Assembly (NCBI GenBank): GCA_014607495.2
Contig: CP053160.1
Coordinates: 9,300,001 to 9,364,000 of the forward strand
Source of the DNA: Carposina sasakii
Lineage: Eukaryota; Arthropoda; Insecta; Lepidoptera; Carposinidae
DNA length: 64,000 bases
Reading direction: 5' to 3'
Shown: positions 32,628-44,949 of the stretch, in pieces
Layout: every line of letters begins with the position of its first letter
Position numbering within the stretch: the first letter of the stretch is position 1
Notes under the pieces: model-generated
What the model was told of the DNA's origin: nothing
Database searches by the model: none
The model's input: the letters and a program-made list of their open reading frames with translations, nothing else
Made by a program: the position numbers and the translations under genes

Positions 32628-32692
32628 AATTTTGCTTCGGTCCAGCAATAGGCTCACACAACAGTACAGCCTATACATACCATACATACATA

Positions 32693-32815
32693 GGTAGCCA
32701 GAACTGCAGGAGCATAAGGGAGACCCCACAGTCACGTATAGCACAGCGGGGACAGATGGTCATGATCAATGACTAGTTGCTAGCCTATCGCCTGAGAGAA
32801 TACTGGTCACACAGT
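32693..32815 (-). repeat. Repeat R fragment
   Basis: 'gtagccagaactgcaggagc', 'ctagttgctagcctatcgcc'. Confidence 0.65.
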
Positions 32816-33098
32816 ACACTCAGGTACTACAGGTTAATAAAGATATTATTGTTCCTACGTGATAAAACCAAGAGCATATAGGGGCAGATTATACGAGTAT
32901 ATAACACAATAATAAAGATGTTTTTATTCATGTAAAAATACAAGTACTTAAAAAAGACTTCATAAGTTTTTACTACGTTAATACACAAAAATTAAATTAT
33001 TTACTACTTTTTTATATATTTCTATGTATAAATTTATTTAATGAGTTGTGCAGTTGGGTAAATACAGAAGAAAACTTAAATCTAAAACACATTTACAG

Positions 33099-33193
33099 GT
33101 AGAAAATTTCCTGCAACTCCTCCACCGCTGGCAACGTGGCCAAAAGGCTGGCCGCATTGCCCCGCTGGATGGCGAGGCTAATTCTTTGTCCAA
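33099..33193 (-). repeat. 3' scrap of the LINE at 13181..14898
   Basis: 'aactcctccaccgctggcaa' and 'ggctggccgcattgccccgc' match 13319-13395, the VSLAIQRGNAASLLGTLP-coding end, truncated at 33193. Confidence 0.75.
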
Positions 33194-33660
33194 TTAATAT
33201 TTACTATAATTTGAAGTTTCAATACAGTAGGTATCTGTTTTCGACTTGAAGCCCTTAGTAGCGCAGCAAGTTGGTCCCGTTTCAATCATAACGTTCGTTT
33301 TAGGTTGCCGTTATTATATGACGATTTGCATATAACAACCTGTTTCGGGCCCGAAATGTATGAGGCGTTTTGTTGAATTTACGATTCGGCTGTGAACACA
33401 GTATTTTGGTTTATAATTTTAATTGGACTTTACGGTTAATTTTAAATGCATTTCGATTGACAGATAGATTTATGTGAAACGTATGTGGGTTATGTAAAAA
33501 CTCAATGTCTTTGAGTTTGTTTTTTTAGAGTGACATATACATATACTGTTAGTAGGTGGACAATTGACGAGGAATTGAAACGAGCCAATATGCTTGTGTG
33601 TTGCGTTTACTTTCTGTTCTGGTGTATTATCTTAAGACTACTGTCACTAATTATCATGTC
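33194..33660. other. Intron sequence, nothing recognised
   Basis: No matching repeats or frames. Confidence 0.35.
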
Positions 33661-33666
33661 CTTGCG

Positions 33667-33792
33667 ACAGCGCCATCTGTCTCGATCTGCTTGAACCCTT
33701 TGGATGGATCTTAATATGATTAGGACCTTATTTCACGGTAATAATAAAATAAGATAGAGGATAATCATCAGCGAGACAGATGGCGCTGTTCT
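33667..33792. repeat. Short inverted-repeat element (ACAGCGCCATCTGTCTCG)
   Basis: 'acagcgccatctgtctcg' at 33668 and its exact complement ending 33792 enclose about 90 bp. It is noncoding, possibly a small MITE. Confidence 0.6.
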
Positions 33793-33825
33793 TACATTGT
33801 TTAGGATCTAAACATATACATACAC

Positions 33826-34062
33826 ACGATTGTGTTCCTAAAATAGGTTAGTTAGAACTGCAGAGGTTATAATGGAGATGGAGTTTCCACATCCACATTT
33901 AGAAGGTATAGTGGCTGGGTCAGATGTAGGTAACCAGTAACAAGTTGCTAGCTTGTTGCCTCAGACAATGCCCCAGTTGTCGAGTAGATTAGAGTTTTAC
34001 GGCGTGCACTGAAGGAGACGCAGCTGATGCATTCTAGCGAAACCCCGCATCAGCACAGGTGT
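33826..34062 (-). repeat. Repeat R, near full length
   Basis: It runs from 'cctaaaataggttagttaga' through 'caagttgctagcttgttgcc' to 'cgaaaccccgcatcagcacagg'. Confidence 0.75.
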
Positions 34063-34150
34063 TGTTTTTAGACTTATTAGATCATATTTTACCGTATCTA
34101 GCATTCCAGGATCAACAGCATAATTTTCATACCAAAACTATCAAAATCAA

Positions 34151-34307
34151 TATTGAGGGATCGCCCACCACCGGGCCCTATACCCTCCGCTGACCCTCGG
34201 ATCTGCAGACTCATGATCACGAACACAAGATACTACAGTCGCAACGAGAAGCCAGATCCAAGCACCTTTGAACTTCCGAATAGTGACGCCTGATACAATT
34301 CAATATT
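34151..34307 (-). mobile_element. Penelope-like short copy P3 (type A)
   Basis: Flanked by 12-bp 'tatcaaaatcaa' (34139-34150 and 34308-34319). It contains the outer part of the type A unit (gagggatcgcccaccaccgg ... gatccaagcacc) joined directly to the tail 'tttgaacttccgaatagtga' and 'cgcctgatacaattcaatat'. The hammerhead and coding region are absent. Confidence 0.85.
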
Positions 34308-34713
34308 TATCAAAATCAAATTTTTAATATACGACTACGATTTATTAAATTTATTTATTAAATTAAAATAAGCATTGTAACCCCATGAACTCATAGCAGG
34401 GTTGTTTCTATCATACAAGCGAGATGTTTACACCGGTTATCGCTGCATCTCGCTTCCTCAAACGACACAATCCATATCCTCTTTCTCATCTTGATTACAC
34501 CCTCTCTAATCTAGTGCTCGTGTAGAACCTAAATCTAGACTAGCCGCTAAATGCCTAGACAATCTGAGCACGTGATTAAGGAGCGAACACCTCGCTTTTG
34601 TCCGTAATCGGCTGAGATGGCACTTTGAACTAATAGTGGTTACTTGTTGAAGAATTGAGAGATGGCATATCTATAGGCTTAGGCATATCTATGGTTTAAA
34701 ACTGGTAGTGACT

Positions 34714-35436
34714 TTCACTATGGGTGCGCCCACCACCAGGCCCTACACCCTCCACTGACCCTCGGATCTGATAACTCATAATTGCGACAACAGGCACTTG
34801 CACTAACTACAATCGCCATGAGAAACCAGACCCGAGCACCTAGCATTCAAGACGATACATTGCACCATTCCGAAATCAAAAACTAGATAAATAATCTACA
34901 TATGTTTCGCCAACAACCGTGGCATCCTCAGGATTATAGAAATTAGCAAATTAGTAAACCACTAATTATTATGAACCTCTAAAGTCCAACACATTACTTA
35001 CACAGAATTAACTACCCTCTACTAAGTATTCAAAAAATATATAAATAATTACCCACCATTATTTATATTTCAAATAAATATATACTATTTGTGCACACAA
35101 ACCAAATAGTATTGGGTGAATTAATTAAATTTAAATGAAAAAATTAAAAAATTCACCAAAATATTGATAAATTAGTAAAGAAAAACAAGGATGTATGCAA
35201 CAACATATTCCACAAAACACAGTCCACAAAAACAAAAATTGTTATTGACATTGACAAGCCATTACACTCTAAGGCCACTATTTATTTATTTATTCTAGCT
35301 ACTGAATTCAACAATGGAGAACAAAATTCAACCTGTTCATTGGAGGGTCAGTGGAGGGTGTAGGGCCTGGTGGTGGGCGCACCCATAGTGAATGTTTGAA
35401 CTTCCGAATTGTAACGCCTAATACAATTTCATTTAT
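34714..35436 (-). mobile_element. Penelope-like non-autonomous copy P4 (type B)
   Basis: Flanked by 16-bp 'aaaactggtagtgact' (34698-34713 and 35437-35452). The left end carries the full type B terminal unit with hammerhead on the - strand. The right end has the inverted outer segment 'gggtcagtggagggtgtagg ... acccatagtg' and the tail 'tttgaacttccgaattgtaa'. An inner 'attgacattgacaag' resembles the sequence at the end of the coding region of the large copy. No frame remains. Confidence 0.85.
34870..34940 (-). ncRNA. Hammerhead ribozyme, type B variant (P4)
   Basis: On the - strand: TATAATC, core CTGAGGA, helix II GCCA...TGGC, GAAA, CATATG, cleavage triplet GTA, then GATTA. CTGAGGA satisfies the CUGANGA rule, and GTA satisfies NUH. 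Helix I pairs TAATC with GATTA. Confidence 0.8.
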
Positions 35437-35454
35437 AAAACTGGTAGTGACTGG

Positions 35455-35540
35455 CTGGTAGTCCCGCAAAAACGGGAGATCGAGCCTTGTTCTGGGGGCG
35501 GCATACATCCAGCAGTGGCCTGCAATGGGCTGACGACGAT
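35455..35540 (+). repeat. RTE-like LINE 3' fragment
   Basis: 'ggcggcatacatccagcagt' and 'ggcctgcaatgggctgacga'. Confidence 0.6.
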
Positions 35541-35889
35541 ATTTATAGGCTATGTATAGGCCATATATACCTTATATTGTTATATACAAACCATTATATG
35601 TTCAAAGTTTCCCCTAGCCAGGTACAAGAACAAGATTCCAATTATACGAACAATCCACATTCCTATCTTGTACGTTTAGTAGCTTGGATCTAGTTCGCAA
35701 GTTCTAGAACTTTCCAGTCCTCCTAGTAAAGTTCTAGTTCGCGGGAAAGGGAAATGTCTTGTCTATGTGCTTATCAGCGCGTTGGCCATAGTTGGAACAT
35801 TGTCGTGAAAACTTAGGATCCTCTGTTTTTTATGAAATTTATGTTTACAGTGAAAATCTATTTCATAGTTTACATTCTCATATTATATC

Positions 35890-36015
35890 AGCCTATTTTA
35901 GTCCACTGCTGGACGTAGCCACTGCTATAGCGGTTTTGCCCATGGTCACCACGCTGGATAGGCGGGTTGGTGACCGCAGTGTGATTTTTTAACTATGTTG
36001 TCAACACGTGAGGCA
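35890..36015 (-). repeat. RTE-like LINE 3' fragment
   Basis: 'gcctattttagtccactgct', 'ggcgggttggtgaccgcagt', 'aactatgttgtcaacacgtg'. It lies head to head with the next copy. Confidence 0.7.
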
Positions 36016-36059
36016 TTCTCACATACTTTCGCAAGGATATTTGGAAAATACTTAGAATA

Positions 36060-36192
36060 TTCGGTCACCAACCCGCCTGCCCAGCGTTGTGATTATGGGC
36101 AAACACCCCTCATGGCAGTCTTGTGACGTGCCCTGGGGGAGGCCTACGTCCAGCAGTGGACTGCAATTAGGCTGATGATGATGATGATGATT
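36060..36192 (+). repeat. RTE-like LINE 3' end with (ATG)n tail
   Basis: 'ggtcaccaacccgcctgccc', 'ggaggcctacgtccagcagt', then (ATG)n to 36192. Confidence 0.75.
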
Positions 36193-39100
36193 TAGAATAT
36201 AGAAGAAATCCACGCTATAAAACCAGAGAAATATTTTTTTCAACAGCCGTAATCTGAGAAGAGTATTTAGTTATGATACAGTGTCAACCCAAAAAGGTTT
36301 ATTGGCTAGAGCATATGTAAAATATTTTATTACACATGTAAGTACTTAAAATCAAACATGGTTGACATAGTTGAAATTTTAAAACAAGGAATTTTCTGTC
36401 ATGGTAGTAACTTGATATTTTCATTTCATAAATGTAATTAGAACATGTTATAAGATATTTAATTTTATAATAAACGGTGCCCTAAATATACAAGGTTGAT
36501 TCTATTACATTCAATAAAAAACATAATTTCCGAAAACGCTCTGGCAAAACGCAAGCTTTACATTTTCTCAACTTCACCATAGTATAATAATAATGGTAGT
36601 TTATGATTCATTAATACTATACTGTTTATGTGTATTCGATCGATTCGTTATCCGATTTTTCAAAAACTAACTCCATTTTACTATATACCATTGAAACAGA
36701 ATTGATTCTGTTGTAGAAGCAATACGGCATTATCGATATCTCCCTAAATATAGAAAATCTTGTTTCAAAAGTTTTTGGTTACCCCACTGGTTTTAGTACA
36801 AACACATGTCACATAAAGTTGGTAAACTGATGAATAACATTTGCTAGCACAAATGAAAATGTTTACTACAAACTATTCATATTAGACGTTTCATAATTTC
36901 ACTTTTTATAAAATAATTGGTCATTCTTCTTTGGTTTACATAAACATATCACTTAATTAGGAGTGCACAGTACCCTAGACTTGACCTTTCTCTAGAATTT
37001 TTCCAATTTGATAGTCAAAGTCTAGCAAAGTCTTCCCGTTTCCACCCTTTCCATCTACATTTCCGTGGTGTACTTTTTTGTTAGTTTACTTCTATTCATC
37101 CTCTCCACATGCCCATCGATATTCCTCATATCAAATTTTCACCTATATACGGGAATGTGAACTGAGAACCCATAGCAAATCCTATAGCATATAGCCTTAA
37201 AATATTAAGGGTTGTATTATCATTATTATACGACGTATTTACTTAGCACCGCGGCCATGATTTACGATCTACTCCCGCAAGTTGTTCTTTATAACAAAAA
37301 CCAGAAGTTAGTGGGACATCTGTTATATTGTGCTGAAGAGATTTGTTATTTTTACCAAAAGAAACATTAAATAAATAGAAGTGGCACAGTTGCATATTGA
37401 TTTGGGACGTGTCCTTCACAAGTATCACGATGATTCGTTATTCTGCTTATTACAGCACGGGTTTGATAATTCAGTGTATACAGAAATATGGTGGCATGGT
37501 CAGTCTCGCTTGCATCAATTCCTTACTTCATATTATCATTAATCATCGACTCAAACTTTTATCAGACTCAATCACAAAATAACGTTTATTTTTAACAAGG
37601 CATCTCTAAACTGATTGCCCTCAATAGAGATCCGTGCTCTCTGCCAAGCCCTTCGGGAAAAATGTATAATGTCACTTATGTGTGTAATGCTATCAATCAA
37701 ATCTAAAGCGAATACCCATAGTGCGCTACAATCAATAGTTTTCTCTCCCACTTCTATTAAAATCCTTTATACTATCCTCTCGCATTACCTACTTCGGGAA
37801 TCCCTACTAGCTTTATATTACTCGATTTATCTTTTAAAACAACCTCGGTTTCCATTCCGAAATAAGTTTCGTGCCAATATTGTGGATTTGAGCCAACTAT
37901 TGGGCCAACTTTTACCAGCGAATTAAAAGTAGTTAAAATGCACTTAAAATCTATTAAATATAAAATAAATGTACCTACTAATATTGTTTTCATCACTTAC
38001 ATTATATAATTTTCAGTGGTTAAATGTCACACAAATTTGTCGTTATTCCAATTATTCATGGATAAAATTACCTTTTATTATAATATTTTATAAAGGCATC
38101 TACTAATTTAAAGTAGGTAGTTCCAATGCGACACAAAAAAATCATAAATAAAATAATTGTGTCCTTCTTCTAATATTCGTCGAACGTTCGTCTAAATGTT
38201 GGCCGCAATAAATGCAGTTGGTTGGTTTTATGTGAAAAGCATTTTCACGAGCTAAAGTAATTTTCTCTATCTAATTCCCTTTCTGTTTAGATTTTTATCT
38301 AAATATATTCAGTATGGCAGTAAAAGATTTTACAACGAAATAACTACCTATAGTTATGACATAATATCCGGGGTGATTGAGAAATATAAATACGAGTAGT
38401 TTTAGTTTTTAAGGGCAATATTATTTTTCTTATTTGATTGTCTTTTTATATGCATGTAAATAAATGTCACAAACTGTTGTTAATTTGAGAGGAACACGCT
38501 GAATCCCACAGCACAGGGTATTCTAGTGTGGAAAGCAGCGAGTTTACTACCTATACACACAATGTATGATTTTTGTGCAAATCAATGATTTTTAATTTGA
38601 TTTTGACGTATGTTTATCTTCAATCAAGCTTAAGGCCAAACGAAATTAGTCAACATTCTTATTTGAACCATACTAACTTAAACTTGCAAAAGATACGTAA
38701 TCCTTGATGTCATTTTATCCACCCATGCTGTCCTCAGATTATAAGCCGCTGTCTTACTTTATTGAATAAAGAAAGAGACGTCGTGTATACGTAATTTCAA
38801 ACTAAAACAAAATTACTTAGCTTTAATACGTCGCTATGGTGCAAGTGGAGCTTTTGTTTTTGTTGTTTTTGTTTATCTTGTTTTTCGTAACATATCTACG
38901 AAAAATACTTAGTTATTTGATGTGGAATAAAAAGTAACTAGTGAGCCCTTTTAGGTTAAATTCAAAATTAAAAAATTAGCTTAATTAAAATTTTTTGTGA
39001 CAAATTAAATCCACTCAACTCATAGAATAATTTGAAAGCTCTAAAACCTATTCATGTTCAAACACGCCTCATTACAAGTGACGTCGCCTTAAATCTATTT

Positions 39101-39250
39101 TCGCGAGCGCAATCTAATTGAAACTCTTCGTAAGCCCCAGTAAGTCTAAATTACCTCAGCGCAAATGTATAGTAGGTAATAGAATTTCATAAGGCATTAG
39201 CGTGCTTTGAATTTCTTAAGGCAGCTTTAAGCTTGAGAATGTTATTGTGA
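36193..39250. other. Long stretch of intron sequence, little recognised
   Basis: A decayed S1 SINE scrap may lie at 37110-37185 (catcgatattcctcatatc). A LINE tail scrap may lie at 37600-37665 (gatccgtgctctctgccaag). No gene-like frames. Confidence 0.35.
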
Positions 39251-39377
39251 TTGAACATTGATCGTTTCGGCTAAGCAAGCTTTGCAATGGTTGCTATATC
39301 AGCACCCGTACGATGAATTTGGTGAGAGGCGTGGTCTACAGAAAATAGCGTACCTTCTCCGTACTCCTAACTTGTTC

Positions 39378-39510
39378 TTCTTCAGCCTATTGCAGTCCAC
39401 TGCTGCTCCCCCAGGGTACGCCACAAGGCTACTGCCACTGGGTTTTGCCCATAGTCACTACGCTGGGCAGGCGGGTTGGTGACCGCAGTGTGATTTTCGG
39501 ACTATGTCGT
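39378..39510 (-). repeat. RTE-like LINE 3' fragment
   Basis: 'cttcagcctattgcagtcca', 'gcgggttggtgaccgcagtg', 'gattttcggactatgtcgtc'. Confidence 0.75.
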
Positions 39511-39875
39511 CCTCCTAATTATGCATAAACAATTTCAAGAATATTGGTTTAGTAAATAAAGCGTGAACAGGAAAAAAACAAACTTAATTTTACATTTATA
39601 ATATTAGTTGGGGTTATTTCTATGGATTCGTAAAAATCTGTATTCTTTCATATTCCATCCATTTTGTTTAGAAAGAACGATGTTCTAAAAGCGTTCTTTA
39701 TTATTCAACTTGTCTGTACGGGATAGTTCTATCCCAAGCTTATGACCTTATCTCAATGTAAGGGTGGAGGGTAGTTGCCCCAGGCGTCAGACATAGGGGT
39801 TGTCTGTAATTACTTTACTATTTTTTTAAAAAGCTTACAGAAAATTCAGTTTTGGAAAGTTTGGTAATCCGAATA

Positions 39876-39925
39876 ATACATTACCTAAACTAGACTTAGT
39901 AGTAAGTCTAGTTTAGGTAATGTAT
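39876..39925. repeat. Perfect 23-nt-arm hairpin with 4-nt loop
   Basis: 39876-39898 and 39903-39925 are exact complements around GTAG. It could be a miniature element remnant or a structured RNA on either strand. Confidence 0.8.
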
Positions 39926-39962
39926 CAAGGACCAGTTGATCGATCAGTTTTTCAGCTTTAGT

Positions 39963-40118
39963 CTAAGGCCGCACTACGGCAAAACCGCCGCGGTTTTTAA
40001 CCGCCTGATTTTGTGAGTAAAGGAATAATGAAAGCGGCCGCACTGACGGTTTTGCTCAGCCATACTAAAAGTCAGGCGGTTAAAAATCCTGGCGGTTTTT
40101 TGTTTTTTGTTGCCTTAG
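39963..40118. repeat. MITE-like element with CTAAGGC ends
   Basis: 'ctaaggccgcac' and 'ttgccttag' at the ends, with internal inverted blocks 'ggtttttaaccgcctga' and 'tcaggcggttaaaaatcc'. CG-rich compared with its flanks. Confidence 0.65.
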
Positions 40119-40461
40119 CGTTAAGCACGATATTTGACAGCAAAATATATCTAATATCTTTCAAATTAAAATTAAATTAAAATGCCTTAATTTTTTTATA
40201 AGAAAGGTCACAAAATAGTAGCAAATCGCTTAAATAACTGAAATTTATCAGAATCTAGTACATTCTTGAACTGGGAAAGGTCATTAACCTTCTTGATATA
40301 CGAGTACGTAATGTGAAACTCATGATAAGTAGATCTGTTTCTATTGAATTTAGATTTTGTTGCTTAAATATAAAAGCGTAGATATCCTTCAGTCGATCTT
40401 ATTATGTCTATTTACATTGAAAAAGTGAGATAATAAACCACTTTGGTAGGTAAAGTAATAT

Positions 40462-40826
40462 ACAGGATGTTTCTCGGTCGTCAACGTTCTTGAAAACTAC
40501 GGAATCTCCTCATGATCATGAACATTTTTCTCCATAGAAGCATACCTGGAAAGTGTCTGGTTCCCAAGATATTACGGTCCAAAGTTGAGCTAATAGACTG
40601 CGTTTTTCTGCTTAAATGCACATAGACGCGCGTAGCAAAATTTTTTTCACGAGAAATGATTAATATCTGTCTATGAAAAAACTAGCATAAACACTGGACA
40701 CTATAAATTTCACCTGATCAAGTAATAAATTATTATTTATTTCCTTTTTTTTTGGTATAAACTTACTTTATTTGATGTATAGAGTACGTACACTTCGTTA
40801 AGGGTGGCAATGAAAAAACAACCTGT
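40462..40826 (+). repeat. MITE M1, copy 3
   Basis: It starts 'acaggatgtttctcggtcg' and ends 'gaaaaaacaacctgt'. Same internal order as 6119..6502. Confidence 0.8.
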
Positions 40827-41098
40827 ATAATCTCCTTCGTATTTCTGTAGTTCTGACTACCCCATTTCGAGAACATAGCAGTATGTACTACATGTCTTGT
40901 ATTCTTACGAATGTAGTTTTCAAACAATCTTTTTTTCTACAGACATAATAAAAATTACATAAATCAATATACCTAAGTACAGTTTTCTTACACTCAAAAA
41001 TGGAACTAACAAAATATTAATTTATATAAATAATTTCTGCCGGACCTTCACCGATCAATTTGGTGAAATTCTAGAGGAAGGTCACGTCAAGTGTCTTA

Positions 41099-41232
41099 CC
41101 CTAAACCGACGCGCGACCCGAAGAATATAATGAAAGTAGATGAAGCGAAAGAGGTGTATCAGGATCGTAGCAAGTGGAGATCCGTGATCTCTGCCTACCC
41201 TTCCTGGAAAGAGGCTTGATTTTATGTATGTA
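41099..41232 (+). pseudogene. LINE C-terminal coding scrap with TATG tail
   Basis: It reads KVDEAKEVYQDRSKWRSVIS then AYPSWKEA and a TGA stop, followed by TATG repeats. The ending W-R-S-V-x-S-A-Y-P-x-x-K-E-A is a common C-terminus of lepidopteran non-LTR polymerases. Only about 40 codons survive. Confidence 0.65.
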
Positions 41233-42382
41233 TGTAAATAATTTCTAAGCAAAAATTCAAAGTAAAAATATACAGCGCTGTATAACTACAACTTCGCAAA
41301 CCTATATTATCATATTAGACAGTAATTACATACTTGGGAACAAAATAAACAAAAAACACATCCGTTCTTCAACGTTAAATGTTAAAGAATATTCTTTGAT
41401 AGTTTTTAGCGAGTCAGAATAGCATATAAGTCGCATCACGTAAGCACGGACCTGCTTATGCATGAAATAAAAAGAATATTTTATTATGCTTTACGTGACT
41501 CAAGATGAAAATAATTTAGTGGATAACAGTAGTGAAAAAGGATATTTTTCGAGAAGAAATAAAGTAACAAAAAATGAGTATATCTATCGGCTCAATCACT
41601 GTTAGAGGCAGTTGATAAGTAAGAAATTCAGTATAGAAATTGACTGGAATATCATTTCTCTGCTTCACTTACTTATTGACTAGAGTATCATTTCTCTCTC
41701 TTTCAATTATTTTTTTAGCGATTTTACAAAGTGTCACCAACTAATTATTCTGCAACTCATTTTTTTAAAATGAAAGAACGTAGTCTTTCACCACAAACGT
41801 GATTTCTTAATCAATGACAATACTCTATTGTAGTTTGATGCATTAAGCGTCAAAATAAAACTATATTTATTTCCTTTGCGGGATTAAATTAAATTGGAAC
41901 ACACAATTTACTTTCTTGCACAATTTTTGGCAGAGCATCCACTGTGAGCATGTTTCTGTGTTAAAAATTGTTGTTTACTTGCTCTAGGGCCACATACTTG
42001 GTTTATACAGAGCTAATGGGTCTGTGTGAAACTGTAGTGCTATTTTGTATTGTACAGTAAAGTGCAGGTATTATTCAAACCGAAGTTATGTAAGTCTTTT
42101 TAATGATATCAACATTATGGTATACACTTTGTGGGTACCTACTAAGCAACTATATATAAATTCATAAATAACCATTACTCGTGAACAAACATCGATATTC
42201 GTCCTGATCAATGTTTTCACTTATGGAAATTCCAGTTCTAATGACGTGATAGTTTTAATAATCTTTTTATTCAGCTTTGTTTGCCGAGATTTGGCTAGTG
42301 TAAAGCTATCGGGATGAAGAATAACGTTGCCAATATGTAATTTAGAAAAGAGGTGGTAGAATTCATATTCATCCGAGTAATT
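41233..42382. other. Intron sequence, one decayed SINE
   Basis: A worn S1 SINE copy (-) can be traced at 42115-42240 (tttgtgggtacctactaagc ... catcgatattcgtcctgatc). Otherwise nothing recognised. Confidence 0.4.
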
Positions 42383-42480
42383 GACCCGGTGGCTTAGTGG
42401 TTATTGCGGCTGGCACGGTTTGCAGTGGTCGTGGGTTCGATTCCCACTCGGGTAAAGAATTTTTTCTATTTTCTTTATTA
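42383..42480 (+). repeat. tRNA-derived SINE head (family S3)
   Basis: A box 'tggcttagtggtt' and B box 'gggttcgattccc'. The T arm GTGGG-TTCGATT-CCCAC (42431-42447) is perfect and the ends ACCCG/CGGGT (42384-42388 and 42449-42453) can pair. The anticodon arm does not fold normally and the 3' side runs into T/A-rich sequence, so it is a SINE promoter head and not a tRNA gene. Confidence 0.75.
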
Positions 42481-44142
42481 ATAATTTTATAATATTTTTA
42501 TTGTTAAGTCATCACTAAAAGAAAATTGCGTTATTGGGAATGGCATAAATTAGGTTTTATTGGGTTTTATAGGTATAGTAAAAAATAATGTAGGTATGTA
42601 TGATAGCTACATATTGATAAAACCAAGTCGTCTCGCTCTCAGTCTGTCCCTATGATAGAGTGATTCAACAGGAAGGTTTATATATATGGTATCACTAGTT
42701 AATTCCAAACGAAGTTAAGAATTAAATTAAATTAAGTTAAACATTGAAAACTAAAATATGAATTAGTAGTATACGGCAATAATAAACTACTTGCAAGTTT
42801 CTACTATGGTAGACAAATAAATAAATAGGTCAGAGCGCAAAACAGTAAAGTTACTTGGCTGTTTTGAAAAGGAAAGTTCTGTTAAATTTCTACGGTAAAT
42901 TTTCTTTTTAAACAGAAGTGGAAACTTTACTCATTAAGTATTATTATGAACATTGTTTAATAATTCAGTGTGGTTGGAAATTCCATATGAGTGGGTTTAC
43001 TGTGAACAATAATGTTAACGGTAGCCAGATTATTGTATTTGTGCCCGAAAAGCGGCGGTAGGCACACCACTTACCACGTGAGGCTTAATAGGCTATCTGG
43101 TGAAAAGTGGGTATGTAATTTGCACACTTCTGCCTAACCTCTTTGGGGATAATGGGCGTGACTATATGTAGGTATTAGGAACATATTCGATGTTTATGAT
43201 GAGCAAATTATTTGAAATATGTCTATTTAAGTGGCAGTGTAGTGCTGCTCACTTACATACATTTCCTAAATCTCGAATTTATCAGTTATATATTATTATC
43301 CACCTATGACTCCGCATTCGTTCCCGTTATTTCTCGTTCCCGTGGGAATTTCGGAATAACCATTCTTAGAGGAACTATAAGTCACGGTCATATCATGTTT
43401 CCAGCATCCGTAGTTTTGCCTTGATGTTTTTGAATCAGTTAGGACATGTTACTTTATATAAATAAAAGCTTTATAAAAAAAAATCAGTTTAGGTGCACTT
43501 AAGTGAAATAAATCACAAAATAATGGCACTAACTCGAAAATATCCCGCACTTAGCGCTTCGCAATACAAACTTTGACAACCTTTATCCATCTTCTCGGCG
43601 GCTTTATTTTGACGAAAACTTCGCTTTAAGCAAGATTAATGGTTTTTTAATGGCGCATTGTTTCAGCGAACGTGGGTGTGAATCACAAATATCTTTTATT
43701 AATGTACATCGAGATAGCAGTCGTTAAGGATGTTGTGCTGCGAGATTGAAATATGCGATAATGTTTTGCGGGGTGTGGTGGGATGGTTTGGGGATGTTTG
43801 GGGATGTGGTTTACTAACCTATATTGATACATCCAAATTTATACATGCCTACCTAATTTTGATTGTCTACCTTAATATGTATAGGTACTACGTAATTAGT
43901 CGAAGCTCGTCTTATTATTTACATCATAATTTTATTTTATCAAGGAATAAAGTCAAGGATTCACTATTTAATAATAATAAAAAAATAGCAAAATATGTAC
44001 ATATATTAAGTACATTAAGTATGTCTATTCTTATTTTATTGTGTTTTTATTATGCTATCTGTAAAGTCACCGTAACTACAGTTAACTAGTAGCGAATGCG
44101 AAATTCTATCTATCTTAAAAAAAATGGTAGAAATATTTATCT
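42481..44142. other. Intron sequence, nothing recognised
   Basis: The frame around 43730-44089 is AT-rich and low in complexity, with no family resemblance. 43060-43165 looks like another LINE 3' scrap. Confidence 0.35.
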
Positions 44143-44528
44143 ACAGGGTAATTTTTGGTCGTCAACGTTCCCGAAAACTACGGTATCTCCTCATCATCAC
44201 GATCATTTTTCTCCATGGAAGCATACCTGGGAAGTGTCTGGTTCCCAAGATATTAGGGTCCAAAGTTGAGTAAATAGACTGCGTTTTTCTGCATAAAAGC
44301 ACATAGATGCGCAAAGAAAGATTTTTTCACGAGAAATAATTAATATCTGTCCATGATAAAACTAGCATAAACACTGGACACTATAAATTTCACCCGATCG
44401 AGTAATTAAAAAAAATAATATGAATTTTTTTTACATCGTTTCCCACCATTTTTTTGGCATAAACTTACTTTATTTGATGTATAGAGTACGTACCCTTCGT
44501 TAATGGTGGCAACGAAAAAACACCCTGT
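44143..44528 (+). repeat. MITE M1, copy 4
   Basis: The ends 'acagggtaatttttggtcg' and 'cgaaaaaacaccctgt' are both preserved. It is 386 bp and the most complete M1 copy. Confidence 0.85.
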
Positions 44529-44949
44529 ATATACCTACCACATAATACGTAATAATTAATTACAGCTCTCCTGACACATGTAAACAAGATTGGTTATAAG
44601 ATACCCTTCTAATACTTCACAATTATGTATCTTACTAGTTCTTCTCAATTATATAAGCGTACACAATCTAACAAACTAAAAAGCCAACACGTTCCCAGTC
44701 CCGCTCGTTAATAACAATACATTAAAAACAAGCTAACAGCAGAATACTAGAAAGTGCTCCCATTTGGTACTTAGCTAAATCAATTGGCAAGGAAGTTAAG
44801 CTGCACACGCAATAAATAAACAGTGTAAGGGCAGCTGTACGGATGCGATTAGATAAGAAACAATTTGGTTTGGCCGCATATCGTAACTTTGTTAATAATC
44901 TGACACAGATGAGATGTTTTGGTAGGTAGGTATCCTACTATTCCTACAA

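Noticed and set aside
42383..42455. Functional tRNA gene
   Set aside because: The A and B boxes and T arm are good, but the anticodon arm does not fold and the flank looks like a SINE body.
43730..44089. 119-codon frame as a gene
   Set aside because: It is low-complexity and AT-rich, with no motif, splice signal or family resemblance.
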